Shown: positions 25,479 to 36,517, counted from the first letter of the stretch. The stretch: DNA of 64,000 nucleotides from Marinobacter pelagius (GCF_900114925.1 NZ_FOUR01000002.1:496001-560000); one strand, 5' to 3'. Notes: a model not told the origin generated them from the sequence alone. Translations and numbers: made by a program.

Positions 25479-25503
25479 CGCCCGCCCCGTGCGGGCGTTT
25501 TTG
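25479..25503 (+). terminator. Terminator after sodB
   Basis: The 7-bp GC stem CGCCCGC/GCGGGCG with a 5-base loop is followed by five T, 50 bases past the sodB stop. Confidence 0.85.
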
Positions 25504-25616
25504 TATCCGCTCAGCACCAAAAATGAACAAATTGATACAACCCTGCCGGGAAATCTCTGAAAAAATCATGGATACTCAAGGAAGTAGATTCAGACCAACC
25601 ATTCAGAGGAGTTGAA

Positions 25617-26204
25617 ATGGGAACGACCCTTATCGGCCTGGCAGTGATCGCTGTCGTCGTTATCTACCTGGTGTTCATCTACAACCAGCTGGTGTCCCTG
25701 CGCAACCAGTTCAAGAACGGCTTTGCCCAGATCGACGTGCAGCTGCAGCGGCGCCACGACCTGATTCCAAACCTGGTGGAAGCCGCCAAGGCCTATCTCA
25801 CCCACGAGAAATCCACCCTGACCCAGGTGATGGAAGCCCGTAACAACGCGGTCAGCGCCCAGAAGGACGCCGCCACCGATCCGGGTGACAGCACCAAGAT
25901 CCAGCGCCTGGGCGGCGCCGAGAACCTGCTCACCAAGGCCCTGGCCAACTTCTACGCCGTGGCCGAGAACTACCCCGAGCTGAAGGCCAACGAAACCATC
26001 CAGCAGCTGATGGAAGAGCTCTCCAGCACCGAGAACCGGGTCTCTTTTGCCCGCCAGGCCTACAACGATGGCGTGATGAACTACAACATCTTCCGCGAGA
26101 AGTTCCCCAACAACATCGTCGCGGGCATGTTCGCGTTCAAGGAAACCGCCCAGCTCCAGCTTGAGTCCCCGGAAGCCCGCCAGGCCCCGAAAGTCGCTTT
26201 CTGA
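25617..26204 (+). CDS. lemA: LemA family protein
   Basis: This 195-residue protein has one N-terminal membrane helix (LIGLAVIAVVVIYLVFIYNQ) followed by the LemA core: QLVSLRNQFKNGFAQIDVQL, RRHDLIPNLVEAAKAYLTHE and SFARQAYNDGVMNYN are hallmark segments. Function is poorly defined. In many bacteria lemA is paired with an HtpX-like membrane protease, as it is here, 10 bases apart, suggesting a joint role in envelope quality control. Confidence 0.93.
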   Translation: MGTTLIGLAVIAVVVIYLVFIYNQLVSLRNQFKNGFAQIDVQLQRRHDLIPNLVEAAKAYLTHEKSTLTQVMEARNNAVSAQKDAATDPGDSTKIQRLGGAENLLTKALANFYAVAENYPELKANETIQQLMEELSSTENRVSFARQAYNDGVMNYNIFREKFPNNIVAGMFAFKETAQLQLESPEARQAPKVAF

Positions 26205-26214
26205 GGCCTGAGTC

Positions 26215-28188
26215 TTGGCTCATCCCGGATTTTTCCAGCGCCAGGCCCATGCCCGGCGCAACACCGGCCTGCTGGTGTTCCTGTTCCTGACCGCGGTGGT
26301 ACTGATCACCCTCGCGGTCTGTGTCGTTGGCTACCTGGTCACCCGTAGCGAAACCTCCAGCCTCGCCTTCCACCACTGGCTGCTGTCCAACCATGGCCTG
26401 ATCACCGCCTCTGCCGTCGTCGCCCTGATCGGCATCGGTTCGCTGGTGCGGTGGGTGGACCTGGCTGGTGGCGGTGAACGGGTTGCCCGCATGGTGGGGG
26501 CCCGCGCCATCGATCCCGACACCCGCGATCCGGACGAACGCAAGCTGCGCAATATCGTCGAGGAAATGGCCATTGCCAGCGGCGTTACCGTGCCGGAACT
26601 GTATGTGATGGACCAGGAAACCGGCATCAACGCCTTTGTGGCCGGCTATACCCCCGGCGAGGCGGTGATGGTGGTTACCCACGGCGCCCTCACCCAGCTG
26701 ACCCGGGACGAACTCCAGGGCGTGGTTGGCCACGAATTCAGCCACATTCTCAACGGTGACATGCGAATCAACGTCCGCCTGATCGCATTGCTGGCCGGTA
26801 TCCTGATGATTGGCCAGATCGGCCAGTTCCTGCTGCGTGCCGGCTTTTACAGCAGCCATGGGGTCCGGTCCCGGAACCGGGATGGTCGCGCCCAGGCTGC
26901 CATGGCCGTGGTTGGCCTGGCCCTGATGATCATCGGCTACGTTGGTGTATTCTTCGGCCGGCTGATCCAGTCCGCGGTCTCCCGCCAGCGGGAAATGCTT
27001 GCGGACGCCTCGTCGGTGCAGTTCACCCGCAACCCCGAGGGCATCGGCGGGGCACTGTTCAAGATCGGCATGAAAGGCGGTTACCTGGATACCACCAGCC
27101 ACGCCAGCGACATGAACCACATGTGCTTTGGCGAAGCCGCGCGGATGAAATTCACTTCGCTGCTCGCCTCGCACCCGCCCATCGATGTACGTATCAACGC
27201 CATCCAGCCCGGCCTGCTGGCCCGTCTTCGCAGCCGGCTGCGGGACACGCGGCCAACCAGCGATCTTCGTGGCGGCGCCCGGGCGCCAGACGGTTCGACG
27301 GGTTTTGCCGACGTCGCCCGGGACATCTACCAGCCGGTCCGCTCCGGTCGCACCTCGCCCATTGCCCGGGCCGCGCCGGTGCCGGCAAAGGAACTGTCGA
27401 GCCAGGTGGGCACGGTCACCCGGCAGGGTGAAGACTTCGCCATGGCGTTCCTGGAACAGCTGCCGGCCACCTTCCGCACCCTGCTCTACACCCGCGCCGG
27501 CGCCATTCAGCTTTGCTATGCCATGCTGGTAACCGATCTATCGCGAGACCAGCGGAAGGAACGCCTCAGCCTGCTTTCCGATCACCCCGTGCTGGGTTGC
27601 CAGCCTGAGATCATGTCAAAGATCCTGCCAGCCCTGAAAAGCATTGGCGAAGGCGTGCGCTTCCCCGCCCTGGAACTGGCCATGCCTGCCCTGCGCAAGC
27701 TCGATCCGGAGGAACGGGATGGGCTGATCAACAATGTGCGAAAGCTCGCGGCGGCAGACGAGAAAATCAGTCTGTTCGAACTGACCCTCACCAGCTTCCT
27801 GTCCCGCCACTTGGGCGATCATGCCGGCCGGGTGGTGCCGGTCCGTTACAAGAGCTATAAACCGCTGTTACCGGCGATCCAGAGATTGCTGAGCCTGATG
27901 GCCCGCGCCGGGACTTCCGACAACACCGAAGCCCAGAAACTCTACCAGGAAGCCGTTGCCGGTTTTGTCGATACCCGGAAGGGAGACCTGCCACCGCTGG
28001 AGAAGGTCACGATGCGGCAGTTGCAGGAGGCGCTGAGGGCATTGAACAGCCTGTCGCCACTGCTGAAGCCTGCGATCATCGACGCCTGCGCTCACTGCGT
28101 GAGCCACGATGGGAAGGTGGAAGTGCGGGAGTATGAGCTGATGCGGCTGGTGGCGGATCAGATGGATTGCCCGATGCCGCCTTTGTAG
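26215..28188 (+). CDS. M48-family membrane metalloprotease (HtpX-like), long form
   Basis: This 657-residue protein has a zinc-protease motif HEFSH (about residue 176) inside VVGHEFSHILNGD, with a third ligand Glu expected in REMLADASSVQF. Four membrane helices lie in the first 260 residues. The C-terminal 380 residues, after about 280, are soluble and absent from short HtpX (about 290 residues), so this is an extended type. The start is a TTG at 26215, ten bases after lemA, with GAGG upstream; no ATG fits before the first helix. It probably degrades damaged membrane proteins. Confidence 0.88.
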   Translation: MAHPGFFQRQAHARRNTGLLVFLFLTAVVLITLAVCVVGYLVTRSETSSLAFHHWLLSNHGLITASAVVALIGIGSLVRWVDLAGGGERVARMVGARAIDPDTRDPDERKLRNIVEEMAIASGVTVPELYVMDQETGINAFVAGYTPGEAVMVVTHGALTQLTRDELQGVVGHEFSHILNGDMRINVRLIALLAGILMIGQIGQFLLRAGFYSSHGVRSRNRDGRAQAAMAVVGLALMIIGYVGVFFGRLIQSAVSRQREMLADASSVQFTRNPEGIGGALFKIGMKGGYLDTTSHASDMNHMCFGEAARMKFTSLLASHPPIDVRINAIQPGLLARLRSRLRDTRPTSDLRGGARAPDGSTGFADVARDIYQPVRSGRTSPIARAAPVPAKELSSQVGTVTRQGEDFAMAFLEQLPATFRTLLYTRAGAIQLCYAMLVTDLSRDQRKERLSLLSDHPVLGCQPEIMSKILPALKSIGEGVRFPALELAMPALRKLDPEERDGLINNVRKLAAADEKISLFELTLTSFLSRHLGDHAGRVVPVRYKSYKPLLPAIQRLLSLMARAGTSDNTEAQKLYQEAVAGFVDTRKGDLPPLEKVTMRQLQEALRALNSLSPLLKPAIIDACAHCVSHDGKVEVREYELMRLVADQMDCPMPPL

Positions 28189-28218
28189 TGGGCGAGGGGT
28201 TCAGGTTCAGGTGAAGGA

Positions 28219-28444
28219 GGGGTCAGAAGAAAGCTTTCTTCAGACCCCGATTTCAACTCAGGAGTCTGATCAACTCAGGGGTCTGATGAAGACCTTCAAC
28301 TCAGGGGTCTGATGAAGACCTTCATCTGACCCCATGTTCAGGCGAAACTTCCGAGTATGCTATCCAAGCTGGGGTCAGATGAAAGCGTTCATCAGACCCC
28401 AAGAGCCAAACAGCGGGGTCAGAAGAAAGCCTTCTTCTGACCCC
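28219..28444. repeat. REP-like hairpin cluster after the M48 protease
   Basis: Copies at 28219-28248, 28304-28333, 28371-28400 and 28415-28444 alternate in orientation. A truncated left half (28278-28297) is duplicated in tandem with the copy at 28304. The cluster fills the gap between convergent genes. Confidence 0.9.
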
Positions 28445-28455
28445 AGCTTCACACC

Positions 28456-30417
28456 TCACTGCGCCCGCATTTCGCTGCCAGAATCAAACAGGTCATCAAT
28501 CGCCGGCCGCTCTTCCGCGCTTGGCAGGCCGAGCTTCTCACGGACGTTCAGGTTCACCTCCCACAACGCCTTGTACTTCTCATCCGTCGCGGCGACGGCG
28601 TCCGCCTTACCCAGCATGATCTTAGGCCTCAGGAACACCAGCAGGTTGCGCTTGATCCGGCTCTGGGATTCGGAGGAAAACAGGCGGCCGAGGACCGGGA
28701 TATCGCCCAGCAGAGGCACCTTGCTCTTGGTGACCTGAAGGTCATCACGGGTCAGGCCGCCGAGGACGATGGTTTCGCCGTCGTCCGCCAGCACGGTGGT
28801 CTTGATCTCACGCTTGTTGGTGACGATGTCTGAGGCGTTCTCAATGCTGTCCGCCACGCTCTCGGTGGTCTGCTCCACCACCAGGCGCACCAGGCCGTCG
28901 GCACTGATGGTCGGGGTCACCTTGAGGGTCAGGCCCACGTCGCGGCGTTCGATGGTGGTGAACGGGTTGCTCAGGCCATCGCCGGTAACGGCGGTCTGGC
29001 CGGTCCGGAACGGAACGTTCTGGCCCACGGTGATCTCGGATTCCTGGTTATCCAGGGTAATGATGCTCGGCGTGGACAGCAGGTTCGCGGCACTGGAAGT
29101 AGACAGCGCCTGGAGCAGGATGCCCCAGCTCAGGCCATCCTCATCCCGCTCGCCCGCGCCGATGGTGATGCCTCCCGTTGCCGGAGTAATTGCCGACTCG
29201 GTCAGGATTGCAGTGAGCACGTCCCCGAGACTCCGACCGACATTTCCGAAGTTGGTACCTACCACCGGTGTGGATTCTCCCGACTCATCACCCGCCGCAA
29301 ACTGCACACCAAGGTCCTGGCCCAGCTCATCACTGATCTCCACGATGGCCGCCTCGATCATCACCTGAGCCCGGCGAAGATCCAGCTGCGCCACAATCTG
29401 CTCGGCCTCCTGCATCAGCGAAGGATCACCACGGACCACCAGGGCATTCAGACCTTCGTCCGCGAAAACGGAGAAGTTGTTGTTCGGGTTGCCTGCGGTA
29501 CCACCGCCAGCCCCGCCACTGCCTGAACCGCCCTCCTTGAGCACCTCACCCATCACACCCTTGAGGATCTCGGTCAGGTTCTTGGCATCGGCATGCTTCA
29601 GGCGAATAACCTTGGTGGTCCCGCCAGTGGCGGATGGCTGGTCAAGCTTGCGGATCAGCTCACGCATCTTCTCCCGGAAGGTTTCGTCGCCCCGGAGAAT
29701 CAGACGGTTACTGCGCTCATCGGCGGTCACGCTGTATTTACGGGCGGCATTCTCGCCCCCGGCCTTGCCCAGTTCATCCGGCGCCAGTTCCTGCAGCAGG
29801 GTGACCATATCGCCCACCCAGGCCTCCCGCAGCTGAATCACCTCCACCTCGTACTTGGAGGGGCTGTCCAGCTCCCGGACGATCTGTTCGATTCGTTCGA
29901 TGTTGGAGCGGTGATCACTCACGATCAGGGCATTGGCGGCCGCCACACCGGCCAGGTGCCCGTACTTGGCCACCAGCGGGCGCAGGATGGGTACCAACTC
30001 CAGGGCATTGGCGTTATCGATCTGGATGACCCGGGTAATCAGTTGCTCGGAGGGGGTTTCGGGAAATCGGTCGAGTATTTCGGCGGACTGCTTGGCGTCC
30101 ACCTGCTGCACAATCTTGATCACCTCTTCCCCGGGAATGGCGGTAAAGCCGTGAACGTTCAGAACCGCCAGGAACAGGTCGTAGATTTCATCCTTGTTCA
30201 TGGGGGCACTGGAAAGCACCGTCACCTTCCCTTTGACCCGGGGATCCACCACAAAACTGTAGCCGGTGATGTCTGCCACCTGGGTTACGAAGGCGCGGAT
30301 GTCCGCATCCTTAAGGTTCAGCCTCCAGGTCTCTTCCTGCCCGTGTGCCAGGGACATCATCGGGAGAAGGATCAGCAGCGCAATGGCCCGTAGAAGATTC
30401 GTCTTGTGGTTATACAT
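28456..30417 (-). CDS. gspD: Type II secretion secretin GspD
   Basis: This 653-residue outer-membrane secretin has a signal peptide (MYNHKTNLLRAIALLILLPM) and an N0 domain starting NLKDADIRAFVTQVADITGY. Three N-domain repeats follow (VIQIDNANALELVPILRPLV, IQLREAWVGDMVTLLQEL, IRLKHADAKNLTEILKGVMG), then a Gly-rich linker and the C-terminal secretin domain with VPLLGDIPVLGRLF. It forms the exit channel of the type II system. The start at 30417 is preceded by AGGA; an earlier GTG overlaps gspC and would disturb the signal peptide. Confidence 0.96.
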   Translation of the reverse strand: MYNHKTNLLRAIALLILLPMMSLAHGQEETWRLNLKDADIRAFVTQVADITGYSFVVDPRVKGKVTVLSSAPMNKDEIYDLFLAVLNVHGFTAIPGEEVIKIVQQVDAKQSAEILDRFPETPSEQLITRVIQIDNANALELVPILRPLVAKYGHLAGVAAANALIVSDHRSNIERIEQIVRELDSPSKYEVEVIQLREAWVGDMVTLLQELAPDELGKAGGENAARKYSVTADERSNRLILRGDETFREKMRELIRKLDQPSATGGTTKVIRLKHADAKNLTEILKGVMGEVLKEGGSGSGGAGGGTAGNPNNNFSVFADEGLNALVVRGDPSLMQEAEQIVAQLDLRRAQVMIEAAIVEISDELGQDLGVQFAAGDESGESTPVVGTNFGNVGRSLGDVLTAILTESAITPATGGITIGAGERDEDGLSWGILLQALSTSSAANLLSTPSIITLDNQESEITVGQNVPFRTGQTAVTGDGLSNPFTTIERRDVGLTLKVTPTISADGLVRLVVEQTTESVADSIENASDIVTNKREIKTTVLADDGETIVLGGLTRDDLQVTKSKVPLLGDIPVLGRLFSSESQSRIKRNLLVFLRPKIMLGKADAVAATDEKYKALWEVNLNVREKLGLPSAEERPAIDDLFDSGSEMRAQ

Positions 30418-30449
30418 CTGGCGATTTCGTCCTGTATCGTTGATCCCGG

Positions 30450-31301
30450 TCAGCGCCACTGCTCGGGTATGGCATAACTAACGGTGAGGATGCTTCCGTC
30501 ACGCTCGATTTCGATGGCCAGCTGGGCCTGGCCGCGCCAGCTTTCCAGCAGGGATTTGTCCTGTTCCAGATCACCCAGCCGCTGGCCGTTGATGGCGGTG
30601 ATCACGTCGCCGGCCTGAAGGTTGACGGCATTGAGCATGGCGTTGGAGCCGTCGTAGGCATAACCGGACATGCCGCTATCATCCACCGGGCTCAGGCCGT
30701 ACTGGGCCAGCACCGCCGCACCCTGGCTATCCACCTGCTCCCGAACACTGGCCAGAAACGCATCCGGAGACGATTCTGCCGGCACATCCTCCACCTCTGC
30801 AACCATGCCGGAATCGGTGGACTCCTCGAAGGTCAGTGACTCGTAGCGTCCACCCCGACGCAGCAGGATCCGGTCCGGTTCCACCTCGGCCAGTTCGGCA
30901 TTGCCGGGCAGCATGTCACCCACCCGATAATACGCGGTTTCGCCGTTACTTCCTGCAACTATAGCACCGGAACCCTCGGGGCGTTCGCCAACCAGCACCC
31001 CTTCGAGCCGCAGGCGCAGGCCGGTCTCCGGTGCCGAGCGTTTCACGGATTCTGCCACGCCCGCCTGAACACTGGGGCGACCGAAGAAATCATAACCGGC
31101 GATGGGGAAATCCTGGCCACCGGATGCGGCCATTCCCAGCGCCTCCTGAGAAGGCGCCACCGGTACCGGCCGGTCATCCCAGGCAACCAGCCAGGTGACC
31201 CGGGCCAGCGCAACCGCGAGGTAGAGCGTCAGCCCAAGAAGCAGGAGATTGGCAAGGATCCGGGATACGCGGGCCTGGGCCTGGCGAGGAAAGACCATCA
31301 T
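30450..31301 (-). CDS. gspC: Type II secretion inner-membrane protein GspC
   Basis: This 283-residue protein has one N-terminal membrane helix (ILANLLLLGLTLYLAVALA), a homology region (about 85-150) and a C-terminal PDZ-like domain containing AVNLQAGDVITAINGQRLGD. It links the inner-membrane platform to the GspD secretin. GGAGG 8 bases before the ATG at 31301 decides the start. It begins one base after the gspN stop, and gspD follows, so gspN-gspC-gspD is one operon. No gspE-M genes are nearby. Confidence 0.93.
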   Translation of the reverse strand: MMVFPRQAQARVSRILANLLLLGLTLYLAVALARVTWLVAWDDRPVPVAPSQEALGMAASGGQDFPIAGYDFFGRPSVQAGVAESVKRSAPETGLRLRLEGVLVGERPEGSGAIVAGSNGETAYYRVGDMLPGNAELAEVEPDRILLRRGGRYESLTFEESTDSGMVAEVEDVPAESSPDAFLASVREQVDSQGAAVLAQYGLSPVDDSGMSGYAYDGSNAMLNAVNLQAGDVITAINGQRLGDLEQDKSLLESWRGQAQLAIEIERDGSILTVSYAIPEQWR

Positions 31302-31302
31302 G

Positions 31303-32094
31303 TTAAAGGCCTCCACGAATCAACGGTTGCCGGACCCGGAACACCACATCGTCCGGACTTGCCGAATCCGACCAGGGCTGGTCGGCCAGATCCACCATAC
31401 GCTTGTAGACCTGGATTTCCATCATTCCGTTCCAGAGCAGGTTGGCCTGGGCCGCGGGCCCGCTGCCGCCCTGCTCGGCAATCTTCAGTTCCACCCCACC
31501 CTGGACCGTATCCAGGTTGGCCTGCATGGGCGGGAAATCCGCCGAACCGGTCTGGTCCCCCATGGGCCAAGTCACCCGGCCGCCCGGCCAGCGGGCGAGG
31601 CCATCGGCCCGGGTAACGCGGTTATCTTCCCAGGCCAGTTGCAGGCGCTCGATGGTGACATCGCCTTCAATCATGGCGCCTCGGTTCTTGCGGATCAGCT
31701 CCCGGAACTCGGCCACCCCGATATGCCCCGAGGCATCCAGCGCGGCACTGAGGGGCCAGCCCATCGTCAGGTCACCCTGGAGCGAGGATTGTGCCGTATC
31801 CAGTGTGATAGCCACCGGCAATGTCATTCCACCAAGGGAAGGCCAGCCCAGCGCCCAATCCACCCGTAGCGGATAACCGGCAACAACGACCCCGGCGGCA
31901 CCGTCCCACAGCTTGCCCGACACCTGCCGGACCTGCACCTGGGGCGGCAGATTCACATGGGCGGAGGCCTGCTGCCACACCCAGCCGGCGGGCACCAGGA
32001 TCACGAGTGCCACCACATACACCAGCGCCCCGAGCAGGAACAGCAACAGCAGCTTGCCCAGGCGGAAAAAGGATTTGGTTTCGGTGTCACTCAT
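31303..32094 (-). CDS. gspN: Type II secretion protein GspN
   Basis: This 263-residue protein has one N-terminal membrane helix (LLLLFLLGALVYVVALVILV) followed by the GspN signature VRQVSGKLWDGAAGVVVAGY. The rest is predicted beta-rich and periplasmic. GspN is an accessory component, not always essential. It is the first gene of a gspN-C-D unit; the order with gspC and gspD on one operon fits type II secretion strongly. Confidence 0.88.
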   Translation of the reverse strand: MSDTETKSFFRLGKLLLLFLLGALVYVVALVILVPAGWVWQQASAHVNLPPQVQVRQVSGKLWDGAAGVVVAGYPLRVDWALGWPSLGGMTLPVAITLDTAQSSLQGDLTMGWPLSAALDASGHIGVAEFRELIRKNRGAMIEGDVTIERLQLAWEDNRVTRADGLARWPGGRVTWPMGDQTGSADFPPMQANLDTVQGGVELKIAEQGGSGPAAQANLLWNGMMEIQVYKRMVDLADQPWSDSASPDDVVFRVRQPLIRGGL

Positions 32095-32166
32095 TCATTA
32101 ATACACACAAAAAAGTCTGGAATCCGAGTCTAGCAAACGCATGGGGCAAGTTCATGACAAAAAACG

Positions 32167-32205
32167 AAAAAACCCCGCACCAGTGCGACCCGGTGCGGGG
32201 TTTTT
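32167..32205 (-). terminator. Terminator behind groEL (bidirectional)
   Basis: The 10-bp stem ACCCCGCACC/GGTGCGGGGT is flanked by A and T runs on both sides. On the minus strand it lies 56 bases past the groEL stop. Confidence 0.85.
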
Positions 32206-32261
32206 CAGGGTAGATCGGGCCGGGCCTCAGAATTCGGGGCCCGGTCGGGATCTGGCCGGCA

Positions 32262-33932
<1,671 letters not shown>

Positions 33933-33989
33933 TTAAACCGAAATTGAACCAATCGGATTAATGAGCGTTCGTGCCTGTCGCCTCAGCGA

Positions 33990-34277
33990 TCACTCAAGCA
34001 CGCCGTAGATGTCGTTCTCGCTCATGATGAGCAGCTCTTCACCGTCGATCTTGACGGTGTTACCGGCGTACTGGCCGAAAACCACGGTGTCACCCACCTT
34101 GACCGCCAGGGCGCGCGTTTCGCCGTTATCCAGGATGCGGCCGTTACCAACGGCAATCACTTCACCCTGGGAAGGCTTCTCTTTGGCGTTACCCGGCAGC
34201 ACGATGCCACCCGCAGTTTTCTCTTCTTCTTCCTTACGGCGCACGACAACACGATCGTGTAGCGGACGAATTTTCAT
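33990..34277 (-). CDS. groS: Co-chaperonin GroES (10 kDa)
   Basis: This 95-residue GroES begins [18 protein letters not shown]. The mobile loop that grips GroEL ([20 protein letters not shown], about residues 18-37) is intact. It caps the GroEL chamber. It is the first gene of the groES-groEL operon, behind a heat-shock promoter at 34426-34453. Confidence 0.99.
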   Translation of the reverse strand: MKIRPLHDRVVVRRKEEEEKTAGGIVLPGNAKEKPSQGEVIAVGNGRILDNGETRALAVKVGDTVVFGQYAGNTVKIDGEELLIMSENDIYGVLE

Positions 34278-34425
34278 TGCTCGGTTTCTCCAATAGTCAG
34301 ATTAATGTGGCAATGACAGTTGTTAATGAGGTTGGACGGAGCGATGCCCTGTCCAGCCAAATTGCCCGGCTGCATAACCGGCTGATTTACAGCCGATATC
34401 AGCCCGCAGCGAACTTGTGAGACCT

Positions 34426-34453
34426 TAATGGGGTTGGCGTAGGTATTTTCAAC
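34426..34453 (-). promoter_or_regulatory. Sigma-32 heat-shock promoter of groESL
   Basis: On the minus strand GTTGAAA (34453-34447), a 13-base spacer and CCCCATTA (34433-34426) closely match the RpoH consensus (CTTGAAA, 11-16 bases, CCCCATNT). It implies a 5' leader of about 140 bases before groES. The stretch 34278-34473 otherwise shows nothing recognisable. Confidence 0.8.
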
Positions 34454-34473
34454 ACCCGGGATGAAAAATTTTT

Positions 34474-35013
34474 TCACTTTTTTTCGATGCGATCGTGGTC
34501 CCGCTCGGTCTGGTCCTGGTACTCACCCTCGATGATGTCGCCGTTCTCATCCCGGCCAAACGGACCCTGCCGACCAAAGGGATTGTCCCGGCCACCAAAC
34601 GGATCCTGACCGAAAGGATCGCCCCCGCCGGCGCGGAAATAGAAACTGCTGCTCTGGCCGGAAATCACCATCCGCTTGAGCACTTGGGCCGCGAAGAAAT
34701 GACGGGTGCCGGGAATCAGGCACAGGAAACCGATGGTGTCCGTGATAAAGCCCGGCGTCAGCAACAACGCACCGCCCACCGCCAGAATCAGCCCCTCGGC
34801 CACCTCGCGCGCCGGCAACTCACCACTGTTCAGCCGCTGCCGCGCCCGAAGCAAGGTTGCCAGCCCCTGCTGACGCAACAGCCAGGCACCGATCACCGCC
34901 GTCAGCAGCACCAGCCCGATGGTATTGAGCACACCAATCATGCCGCCCACCTGAATCAACACCGCCATCTCGGCGATCGGCATGACTATGAATAAGAAAA
35001 GAAAGATGGCCAA
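34474..35013 (-). CDS. fxsA: FxsA family membrane protein
   Basis: This 179-residue protein has an FxsA core: three or four membrane helices with AVIGAWLLRQQGLATLLRAR (about 36-55) and LLLTPGFITDTIGFLCLIP (about 83-101). The C-terminal cytosolic tail has repeated DPFG/NPFG/GPFG units (about 133-158). FxsA of E. coli modulates phage exclusion by F PifA; its normal role is unclear. The start is a TTG at 35013, fixed by AGGAGG four bases upstream. An ATG-initiated frame would read through a REP-like repeat and is rejected. Confidence 0.88.
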   Translation of the reverse strand: MAIFLFLFIVMPIAEMAVLIQVGGMIGVLNTIGLVLLTAVIGAWLLRQQGLATLLRARQRLNSGELPAREVAEGLILAVGGALLLTPGFITDTIGFLCLIPGTRHFFAAQVLKRMVISGQSSSFYFRAGGGDPFGQDPFGGRDNPFGRQGPFGRDENGDIIEGEYQDQTERDHDRIEKK

Positions 35014-35042
35014 AGTGCCTCCTCTTGGTATGTATATGCACA

Positions 35043-35138
35043 GGGGTCTGAAGAACTCGTTCTTCTGACCCCATCTTAAGATCCAGCCCCAAAGTCTCCG
35101 TCCAAACAGGGGGCAGATGAAAGCGTTCATCTGCCCCC
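35043..35138. repeat. REP-like hairpin pair, one with a compensated base change
   Basis: Copies at 35043-35072 and 35109-35138. In the second, GGGGTC has become GGGGGC on the left and GCCCCC on the right, so the stem stays paired. Confidence 0.9.
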
Positions 35139-35228
35139 ACGTTCACGGTTATACTCCCAACCACAAAAAACTACTCATCGCGGCACACAGAAACGTAAAA
35201 CCACCTGATAACTCAATTAGGGCAAACC

Positions 35229-35990
35229 ATGAAACTTCAAGATTCCGTGATTGCAATCACCGGCGGCGGCCAGGGTCTGGGCCGCGCCATGGCCGAATAC
35301 CTGGCGGGCAAAGGCGCCAAAGTGGCACTGATCGACCTGATGCCGGAAAAACTGGCCGAAGCTGCCGAAGCCTGCACTAACGCCGGCGGCGAGGCCAAAA
35401 CCTACGTCTGTAACGTGGTCAAAGAGGATGAGGTGGAAGCCACCTTCAAAACCGTCGTTGAGGACTTCGGCCAACTCAACGGCCTGGTCAACAACGCCGG
35501 CATCCTGCGCGACGGCCTGATGGTGAAGGTCAAAGACGGCAAGGTCGATAAGCGCATGGAACTGTCCCAGTGGCAGTCCGTCATCGACGTCAACCTCACC
35601 GGCGTGTTCCTGTGCGGCCGTGAAGCCGCCACCCGCATGATCGAGAACGGTGACCAGGGTGTGATCGTCAACATCGCCTCCATCTCCCGCGCCGGCAACA
35701 TGGGCCAGAGCAACTACTCCGCCGCCAAAGCCGGCGTCTCCGCCCTGGTCCCGGTCTGGGCCAAAGAACTCGCCCGCTACGGTATCCGCTGCATGGGCAT
35801 CGCCCCCGGCTTCATCGAAACCGAAATGACCGGCTCCATGAAACCCGAAGCCCTCGAGAAAATGACCGCCGGCATTCCGTTGAAGCGCATGGGCAAGCCG
35901 GAAGAGATTGCCTCGACGGTGGCGTTTATCTTTGAGAACGACTATGCCTCCGGGCGGGTGATCGAAATCGACGGTGGCCTGCGGCTCTGA
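35229..35990 (+). CDS. SDR-family oxidoreductase (FabG-like)
   Basis: This 253-residue short-chain dehydrogenase has the dinucleotide motif [16 protein letters not shown] (residues about 10-25), NNAG (near 87), and a catalytic Ser with Tyr-x-x-x-Lys in [20 protein letters not shown] (about 150-170). Its overall style is that of 3-oxoacyl-(ACP) reductases, but isolated SDRs of this type act on varied alcohols and ketones and the substrate is unknown. It is a single-gene unit bounded on both sides by REP-like repeats. Confidence 0.85.
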   Translation: MKLQDSVIAITGGGQGLGRAMAEYLAGKGAKVALIDLMPEKLAEAAEACTNAGGEAKTYVCNVVKEDEVEATFKTVVEDFGQLNGLVNNAGILRDGLMVKVKDGKVDKRMELSQWQSVIDVNLTGVFLCGREAATRMIENGDQGVIVNIASISRAGNMGQSNYSAAKAGVSALVPVWAKELARYGIRCMGIAPGFIETEMTGSMKPEALEKMTAGIPLKRMGKPEEIASTVAFIFENDYASGRVIEIDGGLRL

Positions 35991-36040
35991 GGGAAAGCTC
36001 AAGACGGGGCCTTGGCACAGGGGGCTGAGAACACAGCACA

Positions 36041-36135
36041 GGGGTCTGAAGAACTTGTTCTTCTGACCCCATCTTGGCTCTGGCCTTGGAGTTGAATTCC
36101 AAGCAGGGGTCAGAAGAAGGTTTTCTTCAGACCCC
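36041..36135. repeat. REP-like hairpin pair after the SDR gene
   Basis: Inverted copies at 36041-36070 and 36106-36135, separated by a linker containing ATCTTGGCTCTGG and GAATTCCAAG, typical of the family's pair linkers. Confidence 0.9.
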
Positions 36136-36171
36136 AACCCGACATCTCGCCCCAATTTCACTCATAATCCC

Positions 36172-36486
36172 ATGACCATGGAACCCACCAAACCCCAAAA
36201 AATCTGGCAAGTCGTCCACGCCATCCCCCAGGGCAAAGTCGCCAGCTACGGCCAGGTCGCCCACATGGCCGGCCTCGGCCGACAAGCCCGCTTCGTCGGC
36301 CGGGCCCTGGGGCAATTGCCGGAAGGTCACGAGGTGCCCTGGTTCCGGGTAATTCGCAGCTCCGGTGAAATTGCGTTTCCGAAGGATTCGGAGATGTTCA
36401 GGACTCAGGTTGGGCTGCTTGAGGCAGAAGGGGTGGAGGTGGTGAATGGGCGGGTGTCGATGCGCAAGTACCAGTGGCAGCCGTGA
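36172..36486 (+). CDS. Alkyltransferase-like protein (ATL, MGMT family)
   Basis: This 104-residue protein has the DNA-binding domain of O6-alkylguanine-DNA alkyltransferase: IWQVVHAIPQGKVASYGQVA, the Arg-finger region QARFVGRALGQLP, then VPWFRVIRSSGEI. In true MGMT the active site is PCHR. Here Cys is replaced by Trp, as in ATL proteins, and the usual His is Phe. It cannot repair by alkyl transfer and should instead flag alkylated guanines for nucleotide excision repair. The start could be 36172 or the ATG at 36178. Confidence 0.9.
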   Translation: MTMEPTKPQKIWQVVHAIPQGKVASYGQVAHMAGLGRQARFVGRALGQLPEGHEVPWFRVIRSSGEIAFPKDSEMFRTQVGLLEAEGVEVVNGRVSMRKYQWQP

Positions 36487-36517
36487 GGGTTTCGCACAAG
36501 GGGCTGGGCCAGGCACA

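Noticed and set aside
34274..34477. A 67-codon minus-strand frame upstream of groES
   Set aside because: It spans the sigma-32 promoter and leader and has no ribosome site.
34974..35130. Longer N-terminus for FxsA, DUF2442, the dehydrogenase and YajQ from upstream ATGs
   Set aside because: These extensions translate REP-like repeats (SDExxxQTP-like peptides) and lack ribosome sites; the shorter starts have them.
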